Below are positions 33,440 through 45,460 of a DNA stretch of 64,000 bases, piece after piece. Positions within the stretch are counted from its first letter, which is position 1; each line of letters opens with the position of its first letter. Origin of the DNA: Prinsepia uniflora. Its lineage: Eukaryota > Streptophyta > Magnoliopsida > Rosales > Rosaceae. The notes under the pieces are model-generated. The model saw only the letters and a list, made by a program, of their open reading frames with translations, ran no database searches and was not told the origin of the DNA. Where the stretch lies: contig CM064871.1 in NCBI GenBank assembly GCA_032719365.1, forward strand, positions 61,640,416 to 61,704,415, written 5' to 3'. The position numbers and the translations under genes were made by a program.

Positions 33440-36400
33440 ATGCAGCTGAAATCTAAAACCTGGACAGCAGCCTTCGCCTTCTATCTCCGCCGTTATTCTT
33501 TACTCGCTGCCCCTCCTCCTCCTCCTCCTCTGCCTTCCCCTCAGCTGCATAGAAGCGTGTCCGCCATGGTGGCACACCCGAAAGACGAAGCTTATCTCGG
33601 GGCTGTAGTTTCGAAGCGCATCCAACTCTTCGAGGCCATCCAGGCCAAACAGCTCGCCCATCGCCAGTCTCTCCCCAACGACCCCATCAAGTAAGCCATA
33701 AACACTCAACCCTAACTTAAAGTCTGTTTTTGTGTCTTGGATTTTGAACTGTTGCGGGGTATTTTTTTAGGATAACATTGCCGGGCGGGCAGGAGAAGGA
33801 AGGAAAGAGGTGGATAACTTCGCCCTTTGACATTGCAAAGGAGATTGCGAAGAGTTTGGCGTCAAATGCTTTGATTGCAGAGGTCGATGGGGTCCTGTGG
33901 GACATGACCAGGCCTTTGGAGGGGGACTGTAAGCTGAAGATCTTCAAATTTGAAGACGATGAAGGAAGGGATACTTTCTGGCATTCTAGCGCTCACATTC
34001 TAGGAGAGGTAAATGAGTCCAAACCCCACTGAGAGTTTCTGAAATTGTGGTTTAGTGGATTCAATTAGGGTTTACAGTGTTTGAATTTTGGTTACTGTGC
34101 AGGCACTTGAGGTCGAGTATGGATGCAAGCTCTGCATTGGTCCCTGCACTACTAGAGGAGAGGTTCGATTGTCTACATTTGTATTTTTTCTTTGGCTGTG
34201 TTACATGCTGGACTGCATTGAGTTTGAGTGATTTGACTAGTTTGGATATATTATTATTTCATGACGCCATTTAGGTTCAAGCAGTTTGGGTTAATTTGAT
34301 AAACTATGTTGAGAATTCAAATGTGCTAAAGCCCTTATCTTTAACTCCAAGTAATTTCCAAAATTGAAAAATTTAACATTGATATGGTGGCTATGTAAGG
34401 AGAGGCATACCTATACTCACATTAGCACTGTACATGCCCTCCTACTTAATACTGCCTTGTGAAAAAATAATCATAGTATACTCAGCCAAGTTGTATTGCA
34501 ATTATCACGTTTGGGCATTCAAGGACTACGGATTTTTTTTCCATCACTTTGTTGGAATCCAAATCTCTTGCAACACTTGTGCCTTAAAATGGATTGTACA
34601 TACTACCATGCTAGATAATCGTGAGTTCATAATCAGGTTATCAAAGACACTGGCTTGCATTTTATATGTTGCTAAAGCATTTCAACTTAATCCCAGAAAT
34701 ATTAGTGGTGTTCTGATCAAACTTATAGTACTACGATCCTGATAAGAAAAAGGGGGCAGTGAAGAATGTGAAGAAAATTTTGGCTTGACCACAATTTGCA
34801 CGCTTTCTGTCTTTACATTTTTCGTTCTTTGGTTGACCATTTTGCTTGATGTAATTTTATGTGCATATGCAGTTGTTATCATGTGTACCTTTATTACTTG
34901 GGTATTGCAATTTTGTGATCCCAGTCTTGGAGTTGAATTTTATAGATTTCATTCAGTGCTGTGTTTCTAAATTACTCATTTGATCCCTTAAATTCAATAA
35001 CAGGGTTTTTACTATGATGCATTTTATGGCGATTTGGGCTTAAATGATGAACACTTCAAGGGCATTGTGTCAGCAGCAGAGAAGGCTGTTAAGGTATTGG
35101 TTATTCTATTGTAGACAATTTTCTGTATACTTGTTGTATGGAATAATTTCTTGGTGCTTGGCTTATTACAAATTGATAAGGTGTTTCAACATTTTCTTTC
35201 TTGTTGAGATTCCTTGAATGATCACAGATTAATAAGAAGTTTCAATATTTTTCTCTCTCTTGATTGGTTTGTTGCATCTTTATACCCAGGATAAACAGCC
35301 TTTTGAGCGCATTGAAGTATCAAGGGAACAAGCCCTAGAGATATTTTCTGATAATCAATTCAAGGTAAGTGAAGTTGCTCATTTGATTTCTCATAAATAG
35401 AGGATTTTTATCTAATTTTTCGTATATGAATTCGATACTGTCAAAATCAATTTCAGATACATTTCAGTTTTGGCCATCTTTAATCAGGTTGAAATCATCA
35501 ATGATCTTCCAGCCGACAAAACTATCACCGTATATAGATGTGGCCCCTTGGTTGACTTGTGTCGTGGCCCCCATATACCAAATACATCCTTTGTCAAAGC
35601 ATTTGCATGTTTGAAGGTATGCGTTTCAATGGGATGCTAGAGCTGTTGGTTGTATCGGCATCTTGTTCACATCTATTGTGTTTATATTTGACTTGGAATA
35701 TGTAATTCCAGGCTTCTTCAGCTTATTGGAGAGGAAATAAAGATCGTGAAAGTTTACAGAGAGTTTACGGAATATCATATCCTGATAAGAAAAGTTTGCA
35801 GGTGACATTTAGTTTTGACCATTGATTTGGGTTTTTCATCTGCTTACTTTGATAAGCTGCTTCAGTTAAGGTTCAGAGGGTTATTAAAATCTGAAGTTCC
35901 TTGTATGTAGTGATGCACTACTTCCTCAAATTGTTTACCGAGAAAGAAGTTTAGAGAGCGTACTTCAATGAAATATAAAAGGATTTACATCTATGAAGAC
36001 AAAAGAATGATGCATTCTAGTAACCAAATACCCCTCTAAAAACAGTATCTGAAATATTTTACACTCATCTTTAAAACTTGAATCTGCTTGCTGTACGACC
36101 TCGTACGCAAGAAAAATTTCGTAATCAAAAGATGTGGCAGGTTTGATGATATTTACGGAAACTGAGAAGTTTTCAGTTTGTGTATCGTGATTAGAAAGGA
36201 CTAAAGGCTGTGCCAATACAATCTGCTAGACCTTTATCGGGAATCTTACTTTTTCTTACCAACATCAATCTTTTCTACAGCTATACCTCCAGAGGCTGGA
36301 AGAAGCAAAAAAATATGACCATAGACTGTTGGGTACAAAGCAGGAGCTTTTCTTTTGTCACCCACTTAGGTATGATTGGGATAATGTTTCTTCATTATTA

Positions 36401-39400
36401 TATTTGATTATGATTCCGGACGATTTCCATTTGATTATGTCTTGTTTTCAAGTTCAGCCCAGGAAGTTGGTTCTTCCTTCCTAATGGGACTCGGATTTAT
36501 AAAAAACTAATGGAGTTTATACAAAATCAATATAGAGAGAGAGGCTATCAAGAGGTTGACATTCAATTTTAAGTTCTTACATTACCCTATTATTTTTTTT
36601 TAGTGGGGTAAATTATTAATTTAAGTAATCTTGCACTTGATTTACCTTTCTTTGGCAGGTTATTTCACCGAACATGTACAATATGCAGCTTTGGGAAACA
36701 TCTGGTCACGCTGCAAATTACAAAGAGAATATGTTTTTGATTGAGGTAACATTTGGGTTATAACCATTGAGATTATCGACCATGCACCTTTGTGTTTAAA
36801 TTTTTTTTGAAGAACTGGCTGAAACGTGAAAGTAACAAATTGTTAAGACAGGCAAATATGAAAATCAGATTAGTACACTGATCAGAAAAATTTATAGTTT
36901 TGTTTGCATAAATGGATACTTAGTATTGGCTATATATATATATGGGGTGGATCCATGGCACCACATTTTTGACACAAGATTTGACACAAATCGTAAACAG
37001 TTAGATTTCTTCACTTTTTAGTGGTTGAGACTAAAGAATGAAATCATAATGAATGGTGCTTACCAGAAAAAGAATATAATTAATTATTGGGGAGAAAGAT
37101 AAAATCATAATTGGAATATTTAATTAAGTTTTCTTATTATGATATTTATTTATTTACAAAAAGAAAAAATCTAACTAATTTCCATATCATTAGATCTCAA
37201 CCATTAAAAATGAATTAATCTAATGGTCTACTAGTTGTGTCAAAATTTGTGTCAAAATTATGGTGCCACCGATCCCCCTATATATATGGCAAATTACACT
37301 TACTACCCCGTGGTTTACATTTTGTAACACGTTCTTACCTGAACTTCTAAATATTGCAATAACCCCCTGGACTCTTTAAAATGTAACAACTTGGCCCCTC
37401 TGCTAAATATTCTGTTAAATTTTTCGTTAAGTGCTAACGAGAACAAAGAGGGACTCACCATTTAATTTAAATTAATGACAAATAGATGCCTCATGGAAAA
37501 AATAATAATAAATTAATTAAATAGTTGATTAATAATAATAATAACAATAATAATTGATTAAAAATTATAAGAAAATATTTTTAAAAAATTTGTCTTATTC
37601 ATCGTCACCACCCATGCATATACAGATCAAAACTCAAGAGACTAATAAGAACTGAAGCAAGTTAGATTGGGTTTCATGGTGGATTATTGTAAGGGAATCA
37701 TCTGCTGCGAGGGTGAGATAGAGGGGAGGCTGTGGGGTTTTTCTGGATTTTCTTGAATTTTTGGAAAAGTATGAATGTCTGTATTTTTCGTCACTAAAGG
37801 TGAAGAACACCTTTAGTGACGGATTATCTTATGAACAGTGTTTCTAGAAGGGAAGTTCTTCTGCCTGTTCTTCACCTTCGGTGACAAAACTTCATAGGCA
37901 TTCATTATTTTTCTTTCAGAAATTCCAGAAAAAAATCCAGAAATTTCCAAAATTTTCCGGCCTTTGTTTTGTGAGTGTAAACCGCGAAATCTCACAAAGC
38001 TTCTAAGCAACCTTGGATTTTGGCTAAGGAATCTAGATTTCAAATTTGTTTGCTGCCTCCAAAATTCAAATCCCCAATATCCACCTTTTCCAACACAACA
38101 TGCATCCTCAATCAAGTCTTGCAGCCATTTGGCCGTGAATTTCCAGCAAAATCGCACATTTTCCCCTGGCATAGCAAGCTCACTTCCCCTCAAATGCTTG
38201 ACAAGCTCTGACTCATCATCTTCATTGTCGGAGAGGATCTGTGGGTAGGTTTGGTGAGAGGAGTGTGAGACCATGCTGAGAGAATTTTTTCTTTTTAGTT
38301 TATTTTGGTTTTAAGTTATTTTAATTAATTTATTATTATTTTTCTTACGTGGCACGTATTTCTCATTTATTTAAATTAAACGCTGGTCCCATTCTGTATA
38401 CTTCAGCACTTAACGGATTTTGAACGGAATGGTTAACGGAGGAGCCAAGTGGTCACGTTTTAAAGATTATAGGGGGGTATTTGCAACATTTGAAAGTTTA
38501 GGTATGAGCGTGTTACAAGGTATAAACCACAGGGTAGTAAGTGTAATTTGCCCCTATATATATATATATTGATCTCTTAGCAGCTATTCTGGAGCCACCT
38601 AACTATTCAGTTAATTTTCTCAGCAACTTTGTATAGCTGTTGTCATAAAGTGGTCTCTTGCTTGCCAAATAAATGCTATGTAGATAACAATCTGAGTTCA
38701 ATGCAGATGATTGTGATTTTCATTGAGTAGTTATGCTGTGTTAATGAACAGGACTATGTTTAACCATGAGATTATAATGTTTCTTTATGTTTGAAACTAT
38801 CTGGAATGTTTAATTTGCTTGATTTTTCATGTTAATGTTGCAGATTGAGAAACAGGAATTTGGTCTGAAGCCAATGAATTGCCCAGGTCATTGTTTGATG
38901 TTTCAGCACAGGGTTCGTTCTTATAGAGGTATGTCTTTTAAAAAAAAAGTTCTCGACCCTTAATGAATTGCTCAATAGGAGCTTAATTCTGTATAAGGTA
39001 GTATTAAAAACTTTCCTTGGAGCGTCCATGTCCAGTCATTTTAAGGAAGTTTGCCTTGTTGTCTTATGGGCGTGTATTTGTTTGGCTTCTTCTGTTCCTT
39101 ATTGTGCGTTCTTTTCTGGGATTTCTTTATTTCCAATGGGTCTCGTCCATTTTGATTTTTTTTTCATAATAAATTTCTTTATTTTTAGAAAAACACTCTA
39201 AACCTATGTGATTGAGTTTGGTGTAGTTTCAGCTTGATGCTTGTTGCATGAGTTGGTCTGTATTGCAGGTTTCTGGTCTTTTCTTAATGTAAGATGATTG
39301 TTGTTGCTATTATGTATTATGTAATTTAATTTTGTATTGGGCTATGAGCTATTTTTTTTTGTGCGCCTTCATGTTGGACAGGATTCACTATACTCTTAAC

Positions 39401-42390
39401 CTTTAGTTATGACCTCTGAAGAAAAGTGGTGATGAGTTAGGGACACTGATAATTTCTTGAAGTGGCATCCCTTTTGCTCATGACATAGTTGCCTTTCACC
39501 AAAACCTTTCTGTGCAAACATCCATCAATACTGTTATAAAAATTGCTCTGCCAGTGGAGACTGTCCGAATATGTTATGATGTCCATCCCTTATTACATTT
39601 GATATGTGCATAAGGTGGCACCCTAGATTGTCTAAAAAAATCTCTGTTGAATTCTCTGTATCCGTGGTATCACTCTTTTTATTTATTTTTGTAGATTTCA
39701 GAAAAACCTTTGCCACTATTTTCTTAATGCTATTAAACTTGTGATAGACTATGCTTATTTTTCTAAGGGCTTGAAATTGTTACTTTTCCTGACAATATCA
39801 CACTACTCATTTAATTTGTTTTTTCTTGTAAACCTTTGTGACATAGAACTTCCACTTAGACTGGCTGATTTTGGCGTTCTCCATCGGAATGAGGCCAGTG
39901 GTGCACTGACTGGATTAACACGCGTAAGGAGGTTCCAGCAGGTATTCTGTTAGATTCGATCTAGTTTCAATAATTATAGTGTTGGGCTGGTTACTAGTAT
40001 TATTATATACTTTTGTACTTGGCTGGTACCCCTAATGAATGTACTCTAATAATCAGGGAATTTAAACTTTTACATTTCTTTCAAATATATTAATTGCCTG
40101 GTTAATATATGAACTGTTCTGACAAGTTCCAATCCAAAATATGCTCCAGGATGATGCTCATATCTTTTGCAGGGAGTCCCAAGTGAGTTGAACATAATTG
40201 AAATTGCACATAAATGTTTAATTTTGGCTCTGTTTTGTTTAGAAGGGTTTTATATTTGCGTGCTTCTGTTTTCAGGTAAAAGATGAAGTCAAGGGTGTCT
40301 TGGATTTCATCCAGTATGTCTATGATATATTTGGCTTCACTTTTGATCTGAAGCTATCAACAGTAAGATTCTTGATACTCATGCTTAAAGCATTAAACCT
40401 TTTGACTGATTGTTGTGTTGTACAATATTTCATAATTGTGTTGGTGTTTGTATCGTAGAGACCAGAGAAATACATGGGAGATTTGGCAACATGGGATAAA
40501 GCTGAGGCTGCACTTACAGAAGCATTAAATGAGTTTGGCAAGCCCTGGCAGGTATTTTTGCTTTATGTTGTAAATTTATTTAATACGGAATACTTGATGT
40601 TGTAAATCATTTAGCTGAATCTTGTATTGGAACTTAATGTGTTATGACTGTAGAAGTTATGCATATGTTTATATCCCTTGGTTATGTTTGAGCCCGAGTT
40701 ATAGTGTTTTTTAGATCAGTCCAAACTTGGTTCAAACCTTGTTTCAGCTCAGTAGCGACTTAAAGGGATAGGTTCAGGCCCACATAGGCATTCTCTATTC
40801 CTCCTGTTCTCCATCAACATAGATTAGAATTTAATTTTTTTTACATTTTTTTTTTGTAATTGATGGATTGACATTTTAGTTCGTCATCTGTACTTTGTTT
40901 TCTTAAACAGTACTTTAGGTTTCGCTGAAATTATTGTTTGTGCCTGGGTGCTTATGTTGATATTTGTGCTACACATCATAGATAAATGAAGCGGATGGTG
41001 CATTTTATGGACCAAAAATAGATATCAGTGTATCCGATGCATTGACCAGAAAATATCAGTGTGCTACTTTACAGGTATCTATCTGATGATCACTCTTCTG
41101 TTTTGCACCTCTTTTCTATTTGTTTTGTTGGTTTTGACTATCATGGAAAACTACTGTGGTTGCAGCTAGATTTCCAGCTTCCTGCTCGTTTTGAGCTGTA
41201 TTTCTCAGCTGAGGGTGAAGACGGCAAAAGGGAGACACCGGTTATGATTCATAGGGCTATCTTAGGTTCTGTTGAACGTATGTTTGCTATACTGTTGGAG
41301 AACTACAAAGGGAAATGGCCCTTCTGGCTTAGTCCACGTCAAGTAATTGTTTGCCCTGTCTCGGACAAATCCCAATCTTATGCTCTTGAGGTAGTTCGAT
41401 AGTCTGCTTTTCTCGTGTTTATTGGCCCTGTGTGAACATGTATGCACTTATCTGTTCACCTTCAGAAAATTTCTATCTGATCCATCGAGGCCGTTAATAA
41501 TGTACATACAACAATTGGTGGTTTCATAGTTAACAAAACTAAAGTATATTCTTCGCTTTTTTAAGTTTGATTTATCTTAAAATTTTGATGTTATTATTGG
41601 GCAAAAGGCTTGAGTGAGATCTATTGAGGTATGAGGGTTAAAATATTACAAATTCGGGGTTGAGGGTAAAAACTATTATTTCCATTTTGCAGGTCCGGGA
41701 TCGGATCCACCATGCTGGTTATTTTGCTGACGTTGACACAAGCGACAGAACCATCCAAAAAAAGGTTAGCTTTCATATCTCTGGCCCCTGCATGGATCTT
41801 TTCTTTTGTTTAATTGAAGGTCCATAGAGCTTTATGGGTGTAATAATGGGAGCTGGCTCTTTCTCCTAGTCTCATCTCTTAAACCCTTTCAACTCTGGTT
41901 AAGGCAGGGTTTAAGTAAAATTTACTGTTGGACGTACTACTTAAATTTTCATGCCCTCTGTCAAATTCTGTGATGAAGTGAAAGTTTTGAATTTTTTCAA
42001 TGCATCTGCGAATTCTGTAGGAATTGAATTACAAAATTCATATCCTTATACAGCAGGAATCAGTTTAGGAACTGAATTACAAAATTCAAATAACCATATC
42101 TGAGCTACAAATTTTGGTTGATCTGCAGGTACGAGAAGCTCAGATGGCACAGTACAACTACATTCTAGTTGTTGGCGAGGAGGAAGTTAAAACTGGACAG
42201 GTTCTATTCCGTTCTAAGTCTAGTTGTTATTTATGTTGCGATGAAATTCTTCTATTTCCGTGGAAAAGTTAATGTTGGATCCCTATTGTTGCAGGTGAGC
42301 TTACGGGTTAGAGATAAGGCAGATGTCACAGTAATGAGCATGGAAAATCTACTCAAGCACTTCAAGTCTGAAGTTGAAGCATTCCATTAG
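33440..42390 (+). CDS. ThrRS: Threonyl-tRNA synthetase, probably dual-targeted to cytosol and mitochondria (20 exons)
   Basis: This class II enzyme charges tRNA-Thr with threonine. Exons: 33440-33690, 33771-34008, 34103-34162, 35004-35093, 35290-35364, 35488-35616, 35712-35801, 36281-36369, 36458-36554, 36659-36745, 38844-38928, 39847-39941, 40150-40182, 40276-40362, 40459-40551, 40982-41074, 41166-41390, 41693-41764, 42129-42200, 42295-42390. All introns are GT-AG and phases agree, giving 718 residues, close to the known plant enzyme. A TGS domain comes first. The editing domain has HSSAH (155-159) and CRGPH (263-267). The catalytic core has zinc ligands C415, H466 and H593, motif 2 (RNEASG, 444-449) and motif 3 (R602). 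An anticodon-binding domain ends the protein. The first ATG adds a 42-residue Arg/Ser/Pro-rich presequence; the second, at 33566, sits in a strong GCCATGG context and would give the cytosolic form. I see no disabling change. Confidence 0.96.
36944..37278. mobile_element. Small DNA transposon (MITE) in ThrRS intron 10
   Basis: A 335-bp unit has long imperfect terminal inverted repeats: GGGGTGGATCCATGGCACCA at the left against TGGTGCCACCGATCCCCC at the right, continuing inward with TTTGACACAA(G/A) words on both sides. It is flanked by TATATATAT on both sides (36935-36943 and 37279-37287), a 9-bp duplication typical of Mutator-like elements, although the AT-rich context makes a shorter duplication possible. 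There is no coding capacity. Confidence 0.8.
37789..37821. repeat. Perfect 14-bp hairpin inside the Mutator-like element
   Basis: CGTCACTAAAGGTG (37789-37802) and its exact complement CACCTTTAGTGACG (37808-37821) are separated by AAGAA. A degraded half-copy (TTCACCTTCGGTGAC) follows at about 37870-37884. Confidence 0.9.
37813..38274 (-). CDS. Unrecognised 153-codon frame within the Mutator-like element
   Basis: The frame starts at 38274 and lies wholly inside the transposon, antisense to the ThrRS gene. It begins with an acidic stretch (DNEDDESELVKHL), followed by a cysteine- and tryptophan-containing part. I recognise no domain. Its length is notable in AT-rich DNA, and capture of a host gene piece by a Mutator-like element would explain it, but chance or a non-coding origin is equally possible. 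Confidence 0.25.
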   Translation of the reverse strand: MVSHSSHQTYPQILSDNEDDESELVKHLRGSELAMPGENVRFCWKFTAKWLQDLIEDACCVGKGGYWGFEFWRQQTNLKSRFLSQNPRLLRSFVRFRGLHSQNKGRKILEISGFFSGISERKIMNAYEVLSPKVKNRQKNFPSRNTVHKIIRH

Positions 42391-43235
42391 GGTTTTTTTT
42401 TTTTGAAAAATGCTCGAACAAAGTAATCTTAGACCTTCCCACCCTCTACACATTGGCTTTTGCGACGATGGCATTGAAAAGTAGCTGTTAATTCGTGATG
42501 CATTTGTCTTGCTACTTCAATACATTTTTTCCCAGATTCAAATGATTTTGTTTACTTAATTGGATGCAGTGTTGTTTGCTTGCCCCTTATAAATTTACAC
42601 AAAAATAAGTCCTATGTATTTTGGAGCATCTAAAACCAAGACTCCTATTCTCCCAATCTCACTTTTTATCTCCCCTCAGAATAGAATGAACCAGCTATGA
42701 GACCATACTTTGGTTGGTTCAGGGGACGGTTTTACCTACTCGGTCTAATTAACCGAACCAATGTTTGGCTGGTTGAGTGGATGGTTTTACCCACTTGGTT
42801 CCAATAACTGAACCAATGCTTGGTTGGTTCAGTGGGCGGTTTTATACACTCGGTTTAATTAACTGATCCAATGCTTGGTTAGTTCAGTGGACGGTTCTAC
42901 CGACTTGATTCCATTAAACCAATGCTTGATTGGTTCTGTGAGCGGTTCCACCCATTCGGTCCGATTAACCGAAAAATAAACGTGCGGAACGCTGGCTTCT
43001 GGAATTTGTATTCATCTTTATTTTTAAGATATAACTAAATGGATCATACATAAACATCCTCTCGGGTCTTTGCGGCCGTCCTATTTGAAGCCGAGTCGTT
43101 CACTGGTGGTCCAACAAGGTAATATATAAACATACGATCAAGAGCGAGATATAAATATTATTGGTAATTAATTAGGATTATAAGCTGATGACAATATATA
43201 GATTGAAGAAAGTAGTCTTAATTAATATTGCTTGA
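42391..43235. other. Spacer between two convergent genes
   Basis: The 3' untranslated regions of the ThrRS gene (plus) and the RSS3-like gene (minus) must both end in these 845 bases. The only structured content is the 55-bp minisatellite at 42711-42975. Exact polyadenylation sites cannot be set. Confidence 0.6.
42711..42975. repeat. 55-bp minisatellite, about 4.8 copies
   Basis: Copies start at 42711, 42766, 42821, 42876 and 42927 (the last offset is 51). Each begins TGGTTGGTTCAG or a close variant, contains GGACGGTTTTACC and ACTCGGTT-type words, and ends AACCGAACCAATG. TTGGTTCGGTT and AACCGAACCAA words are mutually complementary, so single copies can fold. Confidence 0.9.
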
Positions 43236-43969
43236 CTATATATGATGATGAAACTGTTGTTGTTGGCGGCCGTAAGCAGACACAGAAGTGCTGGTGTCGC
43301 CGCCACCACCTATGTTATTTTGATCGGACGGCCTGTATTCTTCGTTGTCATTATTCTGATCATGATCAACGGTAGTGGTGATCTCCTCCTTGGCTGCTGC
43401 TGCTACAGCCACTCTCTGGTGACGATCAGGGGTTTCAGCCGTAAGACCAAGAGGTCCATGGGATAATACAAACTGGGATGAAGACTGATGATGATGATGA
43501 TCATGATTTGTGGGGACCACCGAGGGAAGCTTTGAGAGGAGAGCTTCAAGGCTGCTCATGGAGGGAGTTATATCTTTCAATGCAACCGCCTGATTATTAG
43601 TATTGTTGAGGTATTGGTGGTGATGATGATGGTCATACATGAACTCATGGGTAGTTGGATGGTGAGTTGGCGCAAGAGGAGAAGCGCCAGCTTGGAAGTG
43701 CCATGCATGATGATGATGTGGATGGTGATCCGGGATGGGGCCATATGATGATGCATCATAACCTTGATCAATATTGTTATTCTTGTAGGGGAAGGGTAGT
43801 GAAGATGATGGGTGTGGGAGAAGCACCCCTGGGATGCTCTCAATGTAGCTGAACTTCTTCCTTAGCAAAACAACATAGCTCAAATCTTCAACTACCTGCA
43901 CTACTTAACATTCACATGAACATTAACAACATTAATTAATTCAACTAGCTAGTACTTAATTAATTAGTT

Positions 43970-44010
<41 letters not shown>

Positions 44011-45330
44011 ACCTTATGCATGCCTCCTAACTGAACAACACCTTCTCTAACTGCTATTAGGGCTATGGTCTGCAACATAACATTTGAATCAAATTGGAAG
44101 AAAAAAGGGAAATTTAATTTGGTGGGTTTAATTTAAATAATTGGATCAATTAATATATATTGTGGAATGAATACCTTTATGCCAGACTGGAACTGGGCTT
44201 CCCATGTCCTAGGGTGCTGAAGCAATTAAAAAGGGAAAATAATTAAAACCTAACAAAACAGACGGACATTTTCAAAACCTAGCTACAGCCTAATATTATA
44301 TATCAAACTAGCTAGGGTTTAGATCGACACATGAATATATAAAAAACTAAAAATGATATATATATATATATATAACTAATACGTACCGAGTCAGCTGAGT
44401 TGTGCCATGCTGATAAGAAGTTGATTTCTTGATCATTTGGTTCTTTGTGTATCCACTTATGACTATGATCTGCTGCCACTTTCCCTATCAACCTACTCAA
44501 GTATATAAAAATATTCGAATATAAAAACCAAAAATAAATTCAAAAATTCGTTATTAATGATTCACTTGATGATATCATGATGATATGATAATTAGTAGAT
44601 ATATCCATACAGCTAGGTATGCTTAATTAAATAATTAATTACCCTTCCCCGTAGTTGTAGATCTCATGAGACATCTTGAAGAAAAGCTCAGGTTGGAGTT
44701 GGCTCAGGCCAATGTATTGTTGAAGTGATGGATGATCGCACGACGACGATGAGTTACCACCGTACACCGATGGACCGGCTGCACCACAATCACCACCATT
44801 CATCTGATCATCATGGCCTGCTGACGTGGACGCGCCAAAGTTGCAGAAACCATCTTCCCAAACCAATATCCTGACATTTTCATTTGTTACATATATATAC
44901 TTATAATTAATAGAATTAATTAATTAATTAACAATATATTTAATTAGTCAATCCATGACCCCAATAAGTACATGTAATAATCTCGTTAAAATCTTATACC
45001 AGTTCCTTCTGTTCCCTCTTGACCTATGATCATATGCTCCATGACCTTCCCATCTGTTTACAAAACCAAATTTAAAGAATATTAGTTTGAATAATTTTAT
45101 TAATTTGGAAATGAATTGAATTAATTAAACTAATAAGTACTTGTCATTAATATATTTTCTACTTACTTGGGTGGTGGATAGTTTCTGGGGAGGATCCTCC
45201 AGAAGACTGCATAAATCCACTGAGAGTTTTCATGAATGCATAAGCTTCTGAGTGTGTGTTGAAGCAGATGAGTCACAGCTAAAGGGCTCAGAGGATGATG
45301 ATGATGATGATGATGATGATGTTCTTCCAT
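43236..45330 (-). CDS. RSS3-like regulator with bHLH-MYC N-terminal domain (7 exons, 436 aa)
   Basis: Exons on the minus strand: 45330-45167, 45053-45000, 44870-44643, 44492-44387, 44216-44175, 44069-44013, 43895-43236. Junctions are GT-AG with matching phases and the sum is 436 codons. Residues about 14-235 resemble the N-terminal domain shared by MYC-type bHLH factors and RICE SALT SENSITIVE 3: THLLQHTLRSLC, QWIYAVFWRILP, ILVWEDGFC (74-82), IYNYGEGLIGKVAADHSHKW across exons 3-4, and FQSGIKTIALIAV across exons 5-6. No bHLH domain follows. In rice, RSS3 works in the nucleus with JAZ repressors and bHLH factors to restrain jasmonate responses; a similar partner role is inferred here. The protein starts MEE plus nine histidines encoded by a CAT run, and the last exon is rich in histidine, serine and asparagine. 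No break is visible. Confidence 0.88.
43973..44006. repeat. (GA)n microsatellite in intron 6 of the RSS3-like gene
   Basis: About 17 GA units lie just downstream of the exon 6 donor on the minus strand, where they read as a CT-rich tract. Confidence 0.95.
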
Positions 45331-45450
45331 TAATTTAATTAATAATTAATTTGATGATCGATCTCTCAAATCTCTCTGTGTTTTCACATCTACCTAGCTG
45401 GCTACCTCTATAATCTTTTAAGACAAGGAAAACTTCACCATCTCATCCCT

Positions 45451-45460
45451 CCTTTATATA
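45451..45460 (-). promoter_or_regulatory. Probable TATA box of the RSS3-like gene
   Basis: The minus strand reads TATATAAAGG here, about 120 bases upstream of the ATG at 45330. A start of transcription near 45425 and a leader of about 95 bases would follow. CTCTCTGTG-type pyrimidine-rich leader sequence lies at 45360-45385. Confidence 0.5.

Larger units (their letters stand above)
37288..38554. mobile_element. Mutator-like non-autonomous transposon in ThrRS intron 10
   Basis: A 1267-bp unit starts GGCAAATTACACTTACTACC and ends with its near-exact inverse (GGTAGTAAGTGTAATTTGCC then CC). Inverted similarity continues for well over 150 bp, including GTTTACATTTTGTAACACG against CGTGTTACAAGGTATAAAC. 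Long terminal repeats plus TATATATAT flanks (37279-37287 and 38555-38563) fit Mutator-like elements. No transposase is present. The middle holds a 153-codon minus-strand frame and a strong hairpin. It enlarges intron 10 to 2098 bp, by far the longest of the gene. Confidence 0.8.

Noticed and set aside
43242..43852. Plus-strand frames 43242-43466 and 43655-43852
   Set aside because: They are antisense shadows of the last exon of the minus-strand RSS3-like gene.
43236..45330. A complete bHLH transcription factor or a WNK kinase (names sometimes given to relatives)
   Set aside because: No basic helix-loop-helix region and no kinase motifs are present; only the N-terminal MYC-type domain is seen.
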